Shown here: positions 1-9,312 of the stretch, in pieces | Numbering within the stretch: the first letter of the stretch is position 1 | Layout of the letters: each line of letters begins with the position of its first letter | Origin: Listeria aquatica FSL S10-1188 | GTDB lineage: Bacteria > Bacillota > Bacilli > Lactobacillales > Listeriaceae | Direction: 5' to 3' | Length of the DNA stretch: 54,088 nucleotides | Assembly: GCF_000525795.1 (NCBI RefSeq) | Contig: NZ_AOCG01000004.1 | Span: 1 to 54,088, forward strand | Notes under the pieces: model-generated | Seen by the model: only the letters and a program-made list of their open reading frames with translations | Databases searched by the model: none | What the model was told of the DNA's origin: nothing | Program-made: the position numbers and the translations under genes

Positions 1-176
1 TTCAGGGGCAAGGAACAACCGTTACGAAGGATGAAGAAACAACGGTTGGAGGGAATACACAAGCACACACGGCGATTCAAGCAGAAGGCGAAGCGGTTTC
101 CCAGATTGCGAATGCTTTAACGACGGCAAGTACGGACTTGCAAAGCGTCGCGGAGGCCTTTGCATCGAAAGATGCG
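1..176 (+). repeat. 176-bp exact direct repeat, left copy
   Basis: Bases 1-176 are identical to 53912-54087. The next base differs (g at 177, a at 54088). The repeat lies inside lap1, so the window starts and ends in the same gene sequence. It is either an assembly break in a multicopy type VII cassette or the overlap of a circular path. Confidence 0.95.
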
Positions 177-221
177 GAGATAGGAGCCAGCCTTTCATCA
201 ATTGGAGGCCCAACACCATGA
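1..221 (+). CDS. Lap1-type LXG-associated targeting protein (DUF3130/TIGR04197-like), 5' end outside window
   Basis: This is the C-terminal part (about 72 residues) of a small helical protein rich in Ala, Thr and Gln. It ends SSIGGPTP at TGA 219-221. Joined to the N-terminus seen at 53839 it would make a protein of about 97 residues, typical of the TIGR04197/DUF3130 family found beside LXG toxins. In Streptococcus such proteins (Lap1) bind the LXG domain and help target the toxin to the type VIIb secretion machine. Its stop overlaps the next start (ATGA), so the two are translationally coupled. Bases 1-176 repeat at the window's other end. The family call rests on sequence character and on position before a DUF3958-like gene and an LXG gene. 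Confidence 0.75.
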   Translation, partial: QGQGTTVTKDEETTVGGNTQAHTAIQAEGEAVSQIANALTTASTDLQSVAEAFASKDAEIGASLSSIGGPTP

Positions 222-572
222 AGACGTGGACCGAGTGGCAGCAAGAAGAACGGCGTTTAATGGGGAAAGTGGACGAAAATCAACAAAAAAAGGCGTGCTG
301 TTCAGCAACTTCAAGAGGCTTACGAGAACCATTTTCGACAAGGACTCCGATTTGTGGAAGAGGTGAGTTGGCAGTTTCGGAAAAATGATCGGGCTTTTTT
401 GCGCGAACAAATGCAAGAACGGGTTTTCTCTCTTTCACGATCGACGCAAGAGCATTTTGAAGAGATGGAAGAAGCCTTACAACAAGAAAAAAGAAATTTG
501 GAAGACCAAGCCAATGAAGTCGCCTATAGAAAAAGAAAAGCCAGCCTAGACGAACGGGAGGAGAAAGCATGA
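218..572 (+). CDS. Lap2-type LXG-associated protein (DUF3958-like), frameshifted
   Basis: This is a highly charged, Gln/Glu-rich coiled-coil protein of about 117 residues once one base is removed from the A7 run at 285-291. The first frame starts at ATG 218 (MKTWTEWQQEERRLMG) and the rest (RAVQQLQEAYENHF onward) is in the next frame to TGA 570-572. DUF3958 (Lap2) proteins sit between Lap1 and LXG toxins and co-bind the LXG domain. ATGA overlaps on both sides (218-221 and 569-572) show a tight lap1-lap2-toxin operon. As written the gene is broken, but the lesion matches the window-wide homopolymer overcalls. Confidence 0.7.
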
Positions 573-2029
573 GCATTGATATGTATGTGTCAAAGTCGAA
601 AGCCCAAGCGACCAGTACGAGTCAAGTTTGCCAGAAACACATAAAAGGGTACCAAGCGCTTCAAAAAGCAATTAGTCAGTTTACCTTAGAGCCTTTTTTT
701 AAAAGGAAAGGCCTATGATTCGGCTAAAGCCTATTATAGTGCCGTCCTTTATCCTTTAGTTCAAGGAGGCATTTTATTAACAGAAGCGACAGAAGAAGCG
801 GTCAAGAAATTTCCAGAGCGTTATCAAAGTGAAGTCGATAGTGGAGACTTAAAGGAATCTGAGCTGGAAGAACAAATACGGCAAGCAAACGAACTTATTA
901 ATCAAGCCAATGCGCTTCAAACAAAAATCACACAATCTCAATTATCCGAAACGAATCAGCGAACGCAACTCAATCTCAATCAAGCTTTGATCAATTCTTA
1001 TCAAACCAATAAGGAAGAACTGGAAGACAAACTTAGAAAGTTACGGGCTTTCCATGCGAGTTCACCGAGTATTTTTTCAGAAATTGCGAGCTTGAAGCAG
1101 GCCATTGATCAAGGGATTGCGCAAACGAAGACAGCTTGGAACCCAACAACAGGGACATTTATGGTACCCAGTCAGGAAAAACTAGCGTGGGTAACTACGA
1201 TTCGAAATTTTCAAAAGAAAAAAGAGGAACAAGAAGAGCCAGATACAACGGGACGAACCCATACACGAATAGATTTAGGAGATGGGACGTATGTTTGGGC
1301 GTGGTCAAAAGATGGCCGTACGCTTACACAGGAAGATATTCAATTCACCTTAAAGCATGATAAGTGGGCAGGAAAAGATGGTGGATTAGGGAAAATATTA
1401 GAGAAAGCGGAATCAATGAAAGAGAAAGCTAAAGATTTTGATCCTGTGAAAATGTTTAAAGAAATTGCCGATCTCTTTACACCAATTGGAGACGGTGCTA
1501 GAGTTGTTACTGGGAAAGACCCGATAACTGGAGGAAAGCTATCAGGTGGTGATCGACTACTTTCTTTATTATTTATCATTCCACTTGCTAAAGTAGGAAA
1601 GTATGGGGGCAAAGGGTTTAAATTTGTTTCTGAAGGCATGGAAGACCTCAATAAGATCAATAAAAAAGCAGACAAAGTGAAAGATGCAGAAAAGAGTGTC
1701 GAAAAAAACTAGTAAAGCTATATATTCAAAAAAAAATTAGTGACTTACCTAAAAATGTGGAAGATTCATATCGTAAATACGATAAAAATGGGTGGAAAGG
1801 AAATGTAGAAGGGCAAACTGCAGGAACGAAAGCGGGAAAAACCTATAGGAATGGTGACGAAAAGCTACCTAGCATAGATAAGAACGGAGAAAAAATAAAG
1901 TATAAAGAATTTGATGTTAATGATAAATTACCTGATAGTAACAGGGATTCAGAACGATTTGTCAAAGGTAGTGATGGTTCGATATATTACACAGATGATC
2001 ACTATAAAAATTTTGTAAAAGTTAAGTAA
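569..2029 (+). CDS. Type VII-secreted LXG toxin with barnase-like ribonuclease tip, frameshifted
   Basis: The repaired protein is about 485 residues. The start MSIDMYVSKSKAQ is followed by the LXG signature LKGKAYDSAKAYY near residue 43, which appears only after removing one T from 694-700. A long helical region follows, then a pre-toxin segment (KDPITGGKLSGGDR), then a C-terminal domain of about 80 residues. The tip matches microbial guanyl-specific RNases such as barnase: KLPS, the catalytic Glu in YKEFDV, Arg in NRDSER, and His in YYTDDHYKNF. Two more A-runs (1702-1708 and 1728-1736) each carry one extra base. The predicted role is RNA cleavage in rival cells. A barstar-like gene follows directly, which supports this. 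No secretion ATPase is in the window. Confidence 0.85.
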
Positions 2030-2043
2030 GGAGGAAAAATAAA

Positions 2044-2441
2044 ATGTTAAAGAACAAAATTTTCCATATAAGTAAATCTGGACTTTTAAAAAATAAAAGA
2101 AGAAAGAAAAAAAAAGCGCATGCTTTAATGTTACTATTGAGGGTGAAGATATTAAGACCAAAGAGGAATTTTTCTCAATTATGGCTGATAAATTTAAATT
2201 ACCAGATAGTAACGGATGGGATTCATTCATAGATTGGATGACTGATTTGAGCTGGATCAATGAACAATGTATTTGCTTTATAATTGAAGATTATTCACAA
2301 TTCTTAAAGGAAGATCCCCAATCAAAAGAGATGGTGACTGAAATTTTTGAAGAAGACATTTTGCCCTTTTGGGAAAACGAGGTAACTGAAGTTGTAGTGG
2401 ATGGCAAACCTCGGAAATTTAATGTGTATTTAATTGATTAA
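2044..2441 (+). CDS. Barstar-like immunity protein, frameshifted
   Basis: The start ATG 2044 lies 14 bases after the toxin stop, behind AGGAGG at about 2031. Removing one A from each of 2088-2093 and 2107-2115 gives an acidic protein of about 131 residues reading FNVTIEGEDIKTKEEFF, then MADKFKLPDSNGWDSFIDWM. This is the barstar pattern: a strand, a helix, and a loop-helix region with a conserved Trp/Asp-rich motif that plugs the RNase active site. The C-terminus (KPRKFNVYLID) gives the last barstar strand. Barstar proteins inhibit barnase-type nucleases one to one, so this is the expected self-protection for the LXG toxin upstream. Confidence 0.8.
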
Positions 2442-2509
2442 AATAAAGCGTATCTTAATTTGGATGTAGGATAGAAGTTGAGACAGATTTTGAGAGAGGG
2501 GATAATTAC

Positions 2510-3554
2510 TTGGAAGACTATATAGACGAAAGTACATTAAATAAAATAATTGAATCCATTAAAATTGATTATTTGTCTAAACCTAATCTACCAAAGTTAA
2601 TCATAGGTTCAGGGTCATCAATAACATTTGACTATCCAAGTATGGATGATCTCGCAAACGAATTAAATAAAGAATTACGAAATGATGAAACATTTAAAAA
2701 AATATATCCTGAAATCAAAGAAAAAGGATTGGAACGTGGGCTAAGTTCATTAAAGAAAGAAGATATAATTTTAAAAGATATAAGAAAAAACATAGCTGGT
2801 ACTATCCTAAGGCATGAAATAAAAAATGAACAAAAAAATTTATACTTCAAACTGCGGGCTTAAAAAATTAATTAGTTATTTGAGTAATTCTGTAGATGTT
2901 AACCGTCCTATTGTAGATATAATGACGCCTAATTATGATCGGGTAATAGAAATTCTGTGTGATTCACTAGAAATACAAGTCATAAATGGTTACTTGGGTG
3001 GAGCTGTTGGAGCCTTTAAGTCTGACTTATTAAAAAATCCTAGAGCATACTATAGGATGAAAAGACCGCCAAATAGATATATACGCCTATTCAAACCACA
3101 TGGATCTATAAATTGGATACGGAGTAACGAACAAATTTTTCAGATTCATGACAATAAAAGGTTGCTAGAAGACATAGAGAACATAGAAATAATAGCTCCA
3201 GGTGGTGCTAAATATGAAGAGGGATTCAGTAATATTCAATATGTCAATCACAGAGATGGATTTACACAATCTTTAGAAGAGGAGCTAGATGCTTCATTAT
3301 TATTCTTTGGATATGGATTTAATGATCCACATTTTGATGTTGTGACAAGTGATTATTTCGATAAAAAAAAACATTTTTAATTATCTCTAAGTCTGTAAAA
3401 GATGAGAAAATTCAACAGGCGCTTGATAATAGGAATATAACAGTGTTGTGTAGTGATGAAAATGGGAATAATATCATTATACATAATAGGGAAAGATATA
3501 TTACGTATGAAAAATTGTGGAGCATTGAAACGTTTGCAGAAATTTTTTTTATAA
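2510..3554 (+). CDS. SIR2-family NADase of SIR2-HerA defence system 1, frameshifted
   Basis: This is a TTG start behind GAGAGGGG, giving about 346 residues after repair. SIR2 landmarks appear in order: a nucleotide-binding GSGSS near residue 33, TPNYDR (the Asn of the NAD pocket), KPHGSINW (catalytic His), and GYGFNDPHFD. Frame breaks lie at A7 2832-2838, A9/T5 3363-3378, and T8 3543-3550, which hides the natural stop at about 3552-3554. The HerA gene starts 12 bases on. SIR2-HerA pairs form a large complex that destroys NAD+ during phage infection. The gene follows the barstar gene on the same strand with no visible terminator, so it may be co-transcribed with the toxin cassette. Confidence 0.8.
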
Positions 3555-3565
3555 AGGAGTTTTTT

Positions 3566-5314
3566 ATGGATACTAAAAAAAAGTAACATCAATGAGTATA
3601 TAAAGGTTAGTATCGGTACAGTTTATAACGTAGATACACGAAAAGTACTAGTACATATAGAAGACGAAAGCCAAATAAATAAATTAAAGATACATGATTT
3701 GGTTATTTTCGAAGGAGTAAATTTCAATCAAAAATTAATAGGAATGATAACAAAAATATCAAAAAAAGTCATTGAATTAGATGATGAAAGTGAAATGGAT
3801 GAATTATCTAGCGAAAACATTGCATCAATAGTATTGGTCGGAACTTATAAAGTGGGAGTTGGAAAGAGTCAAAAAAAACAGCTTCACACGTTCTGTGGAT
3901 ACTTATCCAGAGATAAATAGCAGCGTTTATCTTGCTGAAAATGAAGCACTGTCTATTATAATGAATTCTCTCTCTGATTCCAAATCTAATGACAAGCCAT
4001 TTAAAATAGGTTCATTTGCTAATAAGATGGATGTTGACGCAATATTGGACGGAAACAAATTTTTTTCAACGGCATGCAGCTATTGTGGGAAGTACTGGAA
4101 GTGGGAAGTCCTATACAACTGCTAGGATCCTAGAAAAAATAAATGAATTAAATTATTCAAATGTAATCGTTTTTGATTTGCATGGAGAATACAACGAATT
4201 GAGTTATGCAAAGCAAATTAAAATTGGTGGTGGCTGTAACCAGTTAAAAATGCCATTATGGTTTTTTAAATATGAAGAAATACATTCACTGTTTATTGAA
4301 TCAGCATCTGGTACAAGTAGTAATCAAAGGGCGGTAGTAGTTGAACATATTTTAGAGAAGAAAAAAGAATATATAAAGGAAAACCTTGCAAATTTATTTA
4401 ATAAGAATGTTGTAACTGCAGATACTCCTATTCCTTTTAGTGCTATAAATTTATTGAATTACTTGAAGGGAAAGGATGTTGAAATGATTGAAGGTGAGAC
4501 AGCAAAAGGAAGACCAACAAGTAAGCAAGGGCATCATTATGGAAAACTAACAAACCTTATTAGTCGATTACAAACGAAAGTTGATGATAAAAAATATCAT
4601 TTTGTTTTTAATGAAGAGGATACCTTAGATTTTAAGTATTTAAATAAATTTATTAGTACAATACTCAATTTTAAGGATGAAAGAATTAAAATTATTGATG
4701 TTTCTGAAGTTCCAGCTGATATACTACCTATAATTATAGGAGTGATTACTCGTATTATCTATGACATACAGTTTTGGACGACTCCTGATAAAGAAGAAAA
4801 TCGGCATCCTGTATTATTTGTTTGTGATGAAGCACATATTTACATGCCTCATAATACAATAAATCTTCCTAGTGTTACGATTAAATCTTTAAATGTTTTT
4901 GAACGTATCGCAAAAGAAGGGAGAAAATATGGTGTAGGTTTATTGATGGTTTCTCAGCGCCCTTCTGAGCTTAATACGACTATAGTTTCTCAATGTAATA
5001 ACCTTATAAGTCTTCGTATTTCAAATGATAGAGATAAAACAGCAGTTGCATCTTTATTAACCGATTCAATGGTGGGTTTAATAGAAAATCTTCCTAACTT
5101 AGAAATTGGACAATGTATGGTTATCGGAGATGCTATAATGTTACCGTCTAAAATTATCTTAGATGAGCCTTGGGAAAAACCAAAAAGTGCTACTATTCCT
5201 TTTTGGGATAAATGGAGCACTAAGGAAAATTCTAAGTTTGATATTGATGAGGCTTTGAACAATATGATCAAACAATACAGGAGTTCAAGAGATAACATAG
5301 ATCAGGGAGTCTAG
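3566..5314 (+). CDS. herA: HerA-type hexameric ATPase of SIR2-HerA system 1, frameshifted
   Basis: The start ATG 3566 follows AAAGGAG at 3553. Removing one base from A8 3575-3582, A8 3871-3878 and T7 4060-4066 gives a single protein of about 581 residues. The first 130 residues form a HAS-barrel-like beta domain. The ATPase then shows Walker A GSTGSGKS, the HGEYNEL segment, Walker B LFVCDEAHIYMP and a sensor region MVSQRPSELN, as in HerA/DUF87 helicases. In known SIR2-HerA systems the HerA hexamer docks on the SIR2 multimer and activates its NADase. The TAG stop lies inside a perfect palindrome that acts as terminator. The AT-rich composition suggests acquisition by transfer. Confidence 0.85.
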
Positions 5315-5337
5315 AATTTATAAATTCTAGACTTTTT
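5309..5337 (+). terminator. Perfect palindrome/terminator after HerA-1
   Basis: The arms gtctagaattta and taaattctagac form a loopless 24-bp palindrome followed by T5. The HerA stop codon TAG is inside it. The same palindrome occurs at 46759-46786. Confidence 0.8.
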
Positions 5338-5340
5338 AAT

Positions 5341-5903
5341 AGTATTGAAAGAATTGAAATTTCAAGTGTCTTTTGAGATAGCTCACACAATTTATAATTA
5401 TGGAATACCTCATTGACAAAAGAAACAAGAGAAAATTAAATTTAAGTCAATCGAACGGAAAACCTTGAGATGGGTTTTGCTGGTTTTCTTGCCTTTTTTA
5501 TCCATATTTCTTTTTCTTCAAGAATCTCTTTAGCTTTTACGCTAAAATACTCTTCGTGCTATTTGAGATTCAAGTTTTCGTTTTTATTATCACTATTACT
5601 ACTAGATGAAAAATCCAATAAACTTAAAAACTGAAATTGCAACAATTATAGCACTTTGTTTCATTTGTATGTGCTACGCTGTGGTGAAGCTCAATTAGCT
5701 TTATGCATGGAGAAGTATAAAAGAAAGCAACCGATTTTAAAACATAATAACCATGGGGAAGATGGTTAATTAGTATTTTGATCATACAAAATTAATAAAG
5801 AAAGAAGTCGTTTCTGATTGTGAACAAAGGATGCATTATAGATCTTTTTGCGAATAAAAGTACTAATTGTTCACAAAATGTCTACATACTTTGAGTAATA
5901 AGC
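5341..5903. other. Gene-poor AT-rich gap with decayed sequence
   Basis: No intact gene is seen. The stretch contains the possible integrase scrap at 5650-5769 and, on the minus strand around 5430-5600, a short degenerate coding-like stretch that I cannot assign. A weak inverted repeat (gaaaacc...ggttttc) lies near 5458-5490. Confidence 0.4.
5650..5769 (+). pseudogene. Possible tyrosine-recombinase (integrase) fragment
   Basis: This short open stretch reads STLFHLYVLRCGEAQLAL then CMEKYKRKQPIL before a stop. The spacing of LYVLRCGEAQLAL resembles the box I region of phage integrases (a hydrophobic run, then GLR-x-GEA-x-AL). It has no start codon and no flanking integrase sequence. The identification is tentative. 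Confidence 0.25.
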
Positions 5904-5945
5904 ATGCTAATATACAATTATATCAACTCAAAAAGGAGAGAATTT

Positions 5946-7002
5946 ATGAAAAAGTGGACAGGTTGGTTAGTTGTGTTGGGAGTTTTGTTACTTGTAGGTT
6001 GTGGTCAAAACGATTCTGGAGGAACCAAGACTAATAAAGCTAAAAGTTCAAATGCTTCAGCTGAACTCAAAGTGAAAAAAGGGGAATATGCGGTTTTACC
6101 AAAAGTGTCAGAAGAAGGTCAAGATACTTTAGTGCTAAATGTTCAAGTGAAAAATAAAGGAAAGAAAAAAAATATATACCACGAGTGAAAATTTTTTCAT
6201 TATATGAAAAAGGAAAGGACGAAAAAAATTAAGGCAGAAAATGTCTATAGTTCAGAACTAGATTTAAGTCCTTTTGATTATGGAACACTTAGCGCGGGCA
6301 AAAGTATGTCTGGAGATGTTATCTTTAATATTGATCCTAAGAAAGAGTATGAATTATCGTTTTCTACTATGACCTCTGATGGAGAAGATCAAGACGTACA
6401 AGTAGCTATTGATAAGGATAAGTTTAAAAAAGTCAAAAAGCGCTCTTAATGATGCTGAAAAAGCAGGACAGGCTTTTATCGATGTTCTATTTTTAGGAAA
6501 AGATAATGTGAATTATGATAAGTTTGTGGCTAATCAAAAGGGACAAACACAAGAAGAAATCAGTAAAATATACAAAGATGTAAATGAAGATGGCTTGTTT
6601 TATAACACTGATCTGAATGATGAAGGTTATAAAACAGCTTTGGATCTGTTTATTAAGGCACAAGGGAAACGTAGCAAGATTACTATCGAAACAGAAGAAC
6701 AGGTTGGAGATAATGCGGAATTAGCAGTAGATATTGATGAGGGGCTAAAGAATGATGAACTTAGTGAACTGTTCAGGGAGTATTCTAAAGCATATTTAGA
6801 AAGTACAGATGATTATGATTCGGAAAAAGCTAATCAATATGCATTTTCTAAATTCAAAGACATCCTTAACCAAGTAGATTTGAAAAGTAGTCGAGCAGAG
6901 TTGAAGCTTAAATTAGTGAAAGAAGACGGAAAATGGAAAATAGATCCGAAAGAAGAGGAGAATGAGCAAACGATCAAAGCATTGCTTGGGAATTTTTACT
7001 AA
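5946..7002 (+). CDS. Secreted lipoprotein (DUF4352/DUF5105-like), frameshifted
   Basis: The start ATG 5946 is 8 bases after AAAGGAGAG. The lipobox LLLVGCGQN near residue 20 marks a lipoprotein, followed by a Gly/Ser/Lys-rich linker. Repairing four homopolymers (A8 near 6168, T6 near 6190, A6 near 6224, A6 near 6424) joins three pieces into about 350 residues. The first half looks like an immunoglobulin-like DUF4352 domain (TLVLNVQVKNKG). The second half (AEKAGQAFIDVLF to IKALLGNFY) is like the DUF5105 helical region. The family is common in Listeria and Bacillus and has no established function. The next gene encodes a membrane protein on the same strand, after a hairpin. Confidence 0.6.
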
Positions 7003-7025
7003 GAAAGTATTTTGAGTTACAAAAA

Positions 7026-7058
7026 GAAGAAAAGGGTGCTAGCGCACTCTTTTCTTTT
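7026..7058 (+). terminator. Hairpin terminator
   Basis: The stem gggtgc/gcactc (tagc loop) between an A-rich left flank and a T-rich right flank lies just downstream of the lipoprotein gene. Confidence 0.6.
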
Positions 7059-7072
7059 AAGGAGGCAATCTT

Positions 7073-8163
7073 TTGAAGAAAAAAGGGTATGTTATAGGAG
7101 GATTTTTATTAATTCTTTTTGTCGCACTTTTTTTTTATTATTGGTGGAGTGACTCATTCAAAAACAAATTTTTATAAAAAACTTGAAAACGCTTTGAATG
7201 AGAAAAATGCAACAAAATTACAGCCATTACTACTGGCAAAGGAAAGTACTCTTAAAATTGATAAACAAGGTACAAAAGCATTTATTACGTATATGAATCA
7301 TAATCAGGCAGATAAAAAACAGTTCTTAGAACAAGTGAAAAAAAAGTAGTGAAAATGAGCAAAATGAAGATGCTGACTATCAGATAACAGAAAAAGGGAA
7401 ATCATTTTTATTTTTCCCAAAATATGTTTTAACAGTAAAACCCATGTATTTTACAGTGACAACAGATGCCAAACAAGTCAGCCTAACTACTTTTGGCGAG
7501 ACCATTTCATATAATAAAAAGAAAGACCTTTATGGCCCTTTAATGCCAGGAACTTATAATATCAAGGCTTCTGTTTCAGATACGATAGATGTTCCTATTG
7601 TGTCTTTGAATGAACAATCTATTTATCATGAGAATAAGAATTTAAATCTTAATGTAGATGATATAATGTCAAAAGATAAAAAGTTTCAAAAAGAGATTTC
7701 ACAATTAGCTGATCAAAGCATGATAGAATATCAACAATTTTGGGGAACGGGAATGGACAGGAACAAACTGGTTCACTTTACGGATTCGTATAAGGGTAGT
7801 GATTCAGAAAGCATAAAAGAGTATATTTCTAAAATAAGAATACTCTATAAAGGAATTCAAGTGAATAAGGATAGTCTAGAGATAGATAAAAAGCTAGACG
7901 ATTGGATTCTAACACTTGATGCCGATATTCAAATGGATGGGCAAATGGATACTATTGTTGAGGGGTATTCGCCTAAGTTACAATTTAATGGCGTTTGTAA
8001 AATAACGTTTAAGTATGACCAACAAAAGAAATCTTGGTTGATAAATGGTATTGAAAATTCATTTAGCGATGCAGGAGATTGGGATAATATCGAAAAAATT
8101 GAGCATAAAAATGCAAAGGCACTTGAATGGACAAATAAAAAGAGTGCTGAAAGTGAGCTGTAA
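7073..8163 (+). CDS. TcaA/YvbJ-like membrane-anchored cell-envelope protein, frameshifted
   Basis: This is a TTG start behind AAGGAGG (7059). The repaired protein is about 362 residues. One N-terminal membrane helix (YVIGGFLLILFVALFF) is followed by an extracellular part. The part reads NFYKKLENALNEKN, then KYVLTVKPMYFTVTTDAK, a PGTYNIKASV turn, and a C-terminal NTF2-like region ending near WLINGIEN. This order is typical of TcaA-family proteins, which affect glycopeptide sensitivity and envelope stress in staphylococci. Frame breaks are at T9 near 7128-7136 and A8 near 7340. The zinc-ribbon N-terminus of some TcaA proteins is absent. Confidence 0.6.
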
Positions 8164-8345
8164 GATAGGAGAAATTAAAATAAGTTTAGAAAAACTTTTA
8201 TTGATTAAAAAGGAACTATAGTTTCTTTGTTATAAAAAGCGAGACTTATTTATCAACTAATGATTTCCCTGCACTGCGAAACAAATGAATATTAAGGTAA
8301 ACACGAAGCCTTATCTACAGAGAAGGTAGAAGAAAAAATAAAAAA

Positions 8346-8382
8346 AGACCAAAAAGGACTTATTGCTTTTTGGTCTTTTTTA
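8346..8382 (+). terminator. Strong hairpin terminator
   Basis: The stem gaccaaaaa/tttttggtc is followed by T6, with a poly-A left flank, so it may act in both directions. Confidence 0.85.
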
Positions 8383-8878
8383 TGGATTAGAAACTTAAGC
8401 TATCATCATTTGACATGTGCTGATACGATAGCAGGAACTTATTATATTCCCTAATTCCCATTCTAGTAATTGGAACAGTAACAGGATCAATAAGATACGA
8501 TTTAGTTAATGGGATTTCGAGCGCACTTTACAAGTGGCTTGATCGTGGATAATGAATCTTAAAATAATTGTTGATTATTACAGTGTTTATTTTTTCGAGT
8601 AATAGTAGAATTATCAGTGCAAGTGAGATGTGGAATTAAATAGAAAAGTTGAAATTGGAGTGCTAGGAAAAGCCTTTTATATGACTTGTTTGTGAACTTT
8701 TGACATTTACTCAAAAGAATAAAAGTAAGCAAATTTAAAGGAAGGATTACAAAATCTAGAAAAAGGGGAAAGGCTCTATATGCGAGGGAATAAAAGGCCT
8801 TTCGCCACTAAAAAGCTTTTGCGCTAAACAAGGAAATAATTTTTCAAAAAAGATTACTCATCTTTTAGGCATAACTTG
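8383..8878. other. Gap with degenerate coding scraps
   Basis: No intact gene is seen. Around 8450-8550 a plus-strand stretch reads ILVIGTVTGSIRYDLVNG then ISSALYKWLDRG-stop. This looks like the C-terminal tail of a lost Gly-rich membrane-active or secreted protein. The rest shows nothing recognisable. Confidence 0.35.
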
Positions 8879-8929
8879 TTGACAAATAACGTCTACAGTT
8901 GTAGACTTTAATTATAGTTTACAAATGTA
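8879..8929 (+). promoter_or_regulatory. Two CopY-type operators (cop boxes)
   Basis: TACAGTTGTA at 8894-8903, inside the 16-bp palindrome 8891-8906, and TACAAATGTA at 8920-8929 both match the CopY/CopR consensus TACANNTGTA exactly. A TTGACA -35 element is at 8879. This is a copper-responsive promoter for copY-copB. Confidence 0.8.
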
Positions 8930-8948
8930 GACGATAGAGACGGACTCA

Positions 8949-9290
8949 ATGACAATTACGCCAATTAAGGTTAGTGCTTCATAATGGGAAGTTATGCGTG
9001 TGATTTGATCGCAAGAAATGACAACTGTACAAGAGATAATAGATACTCTTGAACAAACGATATGGATGTAGTCGTCACCATAAATAAAACACAGGTTATT
9101 TTGTAGATTAGCGAAAAAAGCGAGTTTTGATGAATGATAAGTTGGCGGGTCAATCGTATCTCGGTAGATAGTAATCTTTTTACTAGTCTACTCTGAGCAA
9201 GAAAAAAACTTCTGAAACACTTATTGGACTGGGCACGACGGATTTTATAGTACAGCAATTTTTATTACATTCATTCAGTTTGGATCAGCA
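8949..9290 (+). pseudogene. copY: copY copper repressor, degraded by nonsense mutations
   Basis: In a single frame from ATG 8949 the sequence reads MTITPIKVSAS, stop, WEVMRVI, stop, SQEMTTVQEIIDTLEQT, then further stops. The pieces match the N-terminal winged helix of CopY repressors (S-x-x-WEVMRVIW-x-Q...TIKTL) with no indel needed. TAA and TGA therefore arose by substitution, for example TGA in place of the Trp codon TGG. This is unlike the homopolymer breaks elsewhere. The C-terminal Cys-rich copper-sensing half is not recognisable. The cop boxes upstream remain intact. Confidence 0.7.
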
Positions 9291-9312
9291 AAAAATGTAG
9301 GAGGAGTTTGTA

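Noticed and set aside
5904..5945. Earlier ATG 5904 for the lipoprotein
   Set aside because: It would place 14 residues before the signal peptide and lacks a ribosome site; ATG 5946 follows AAAGGAGAG.
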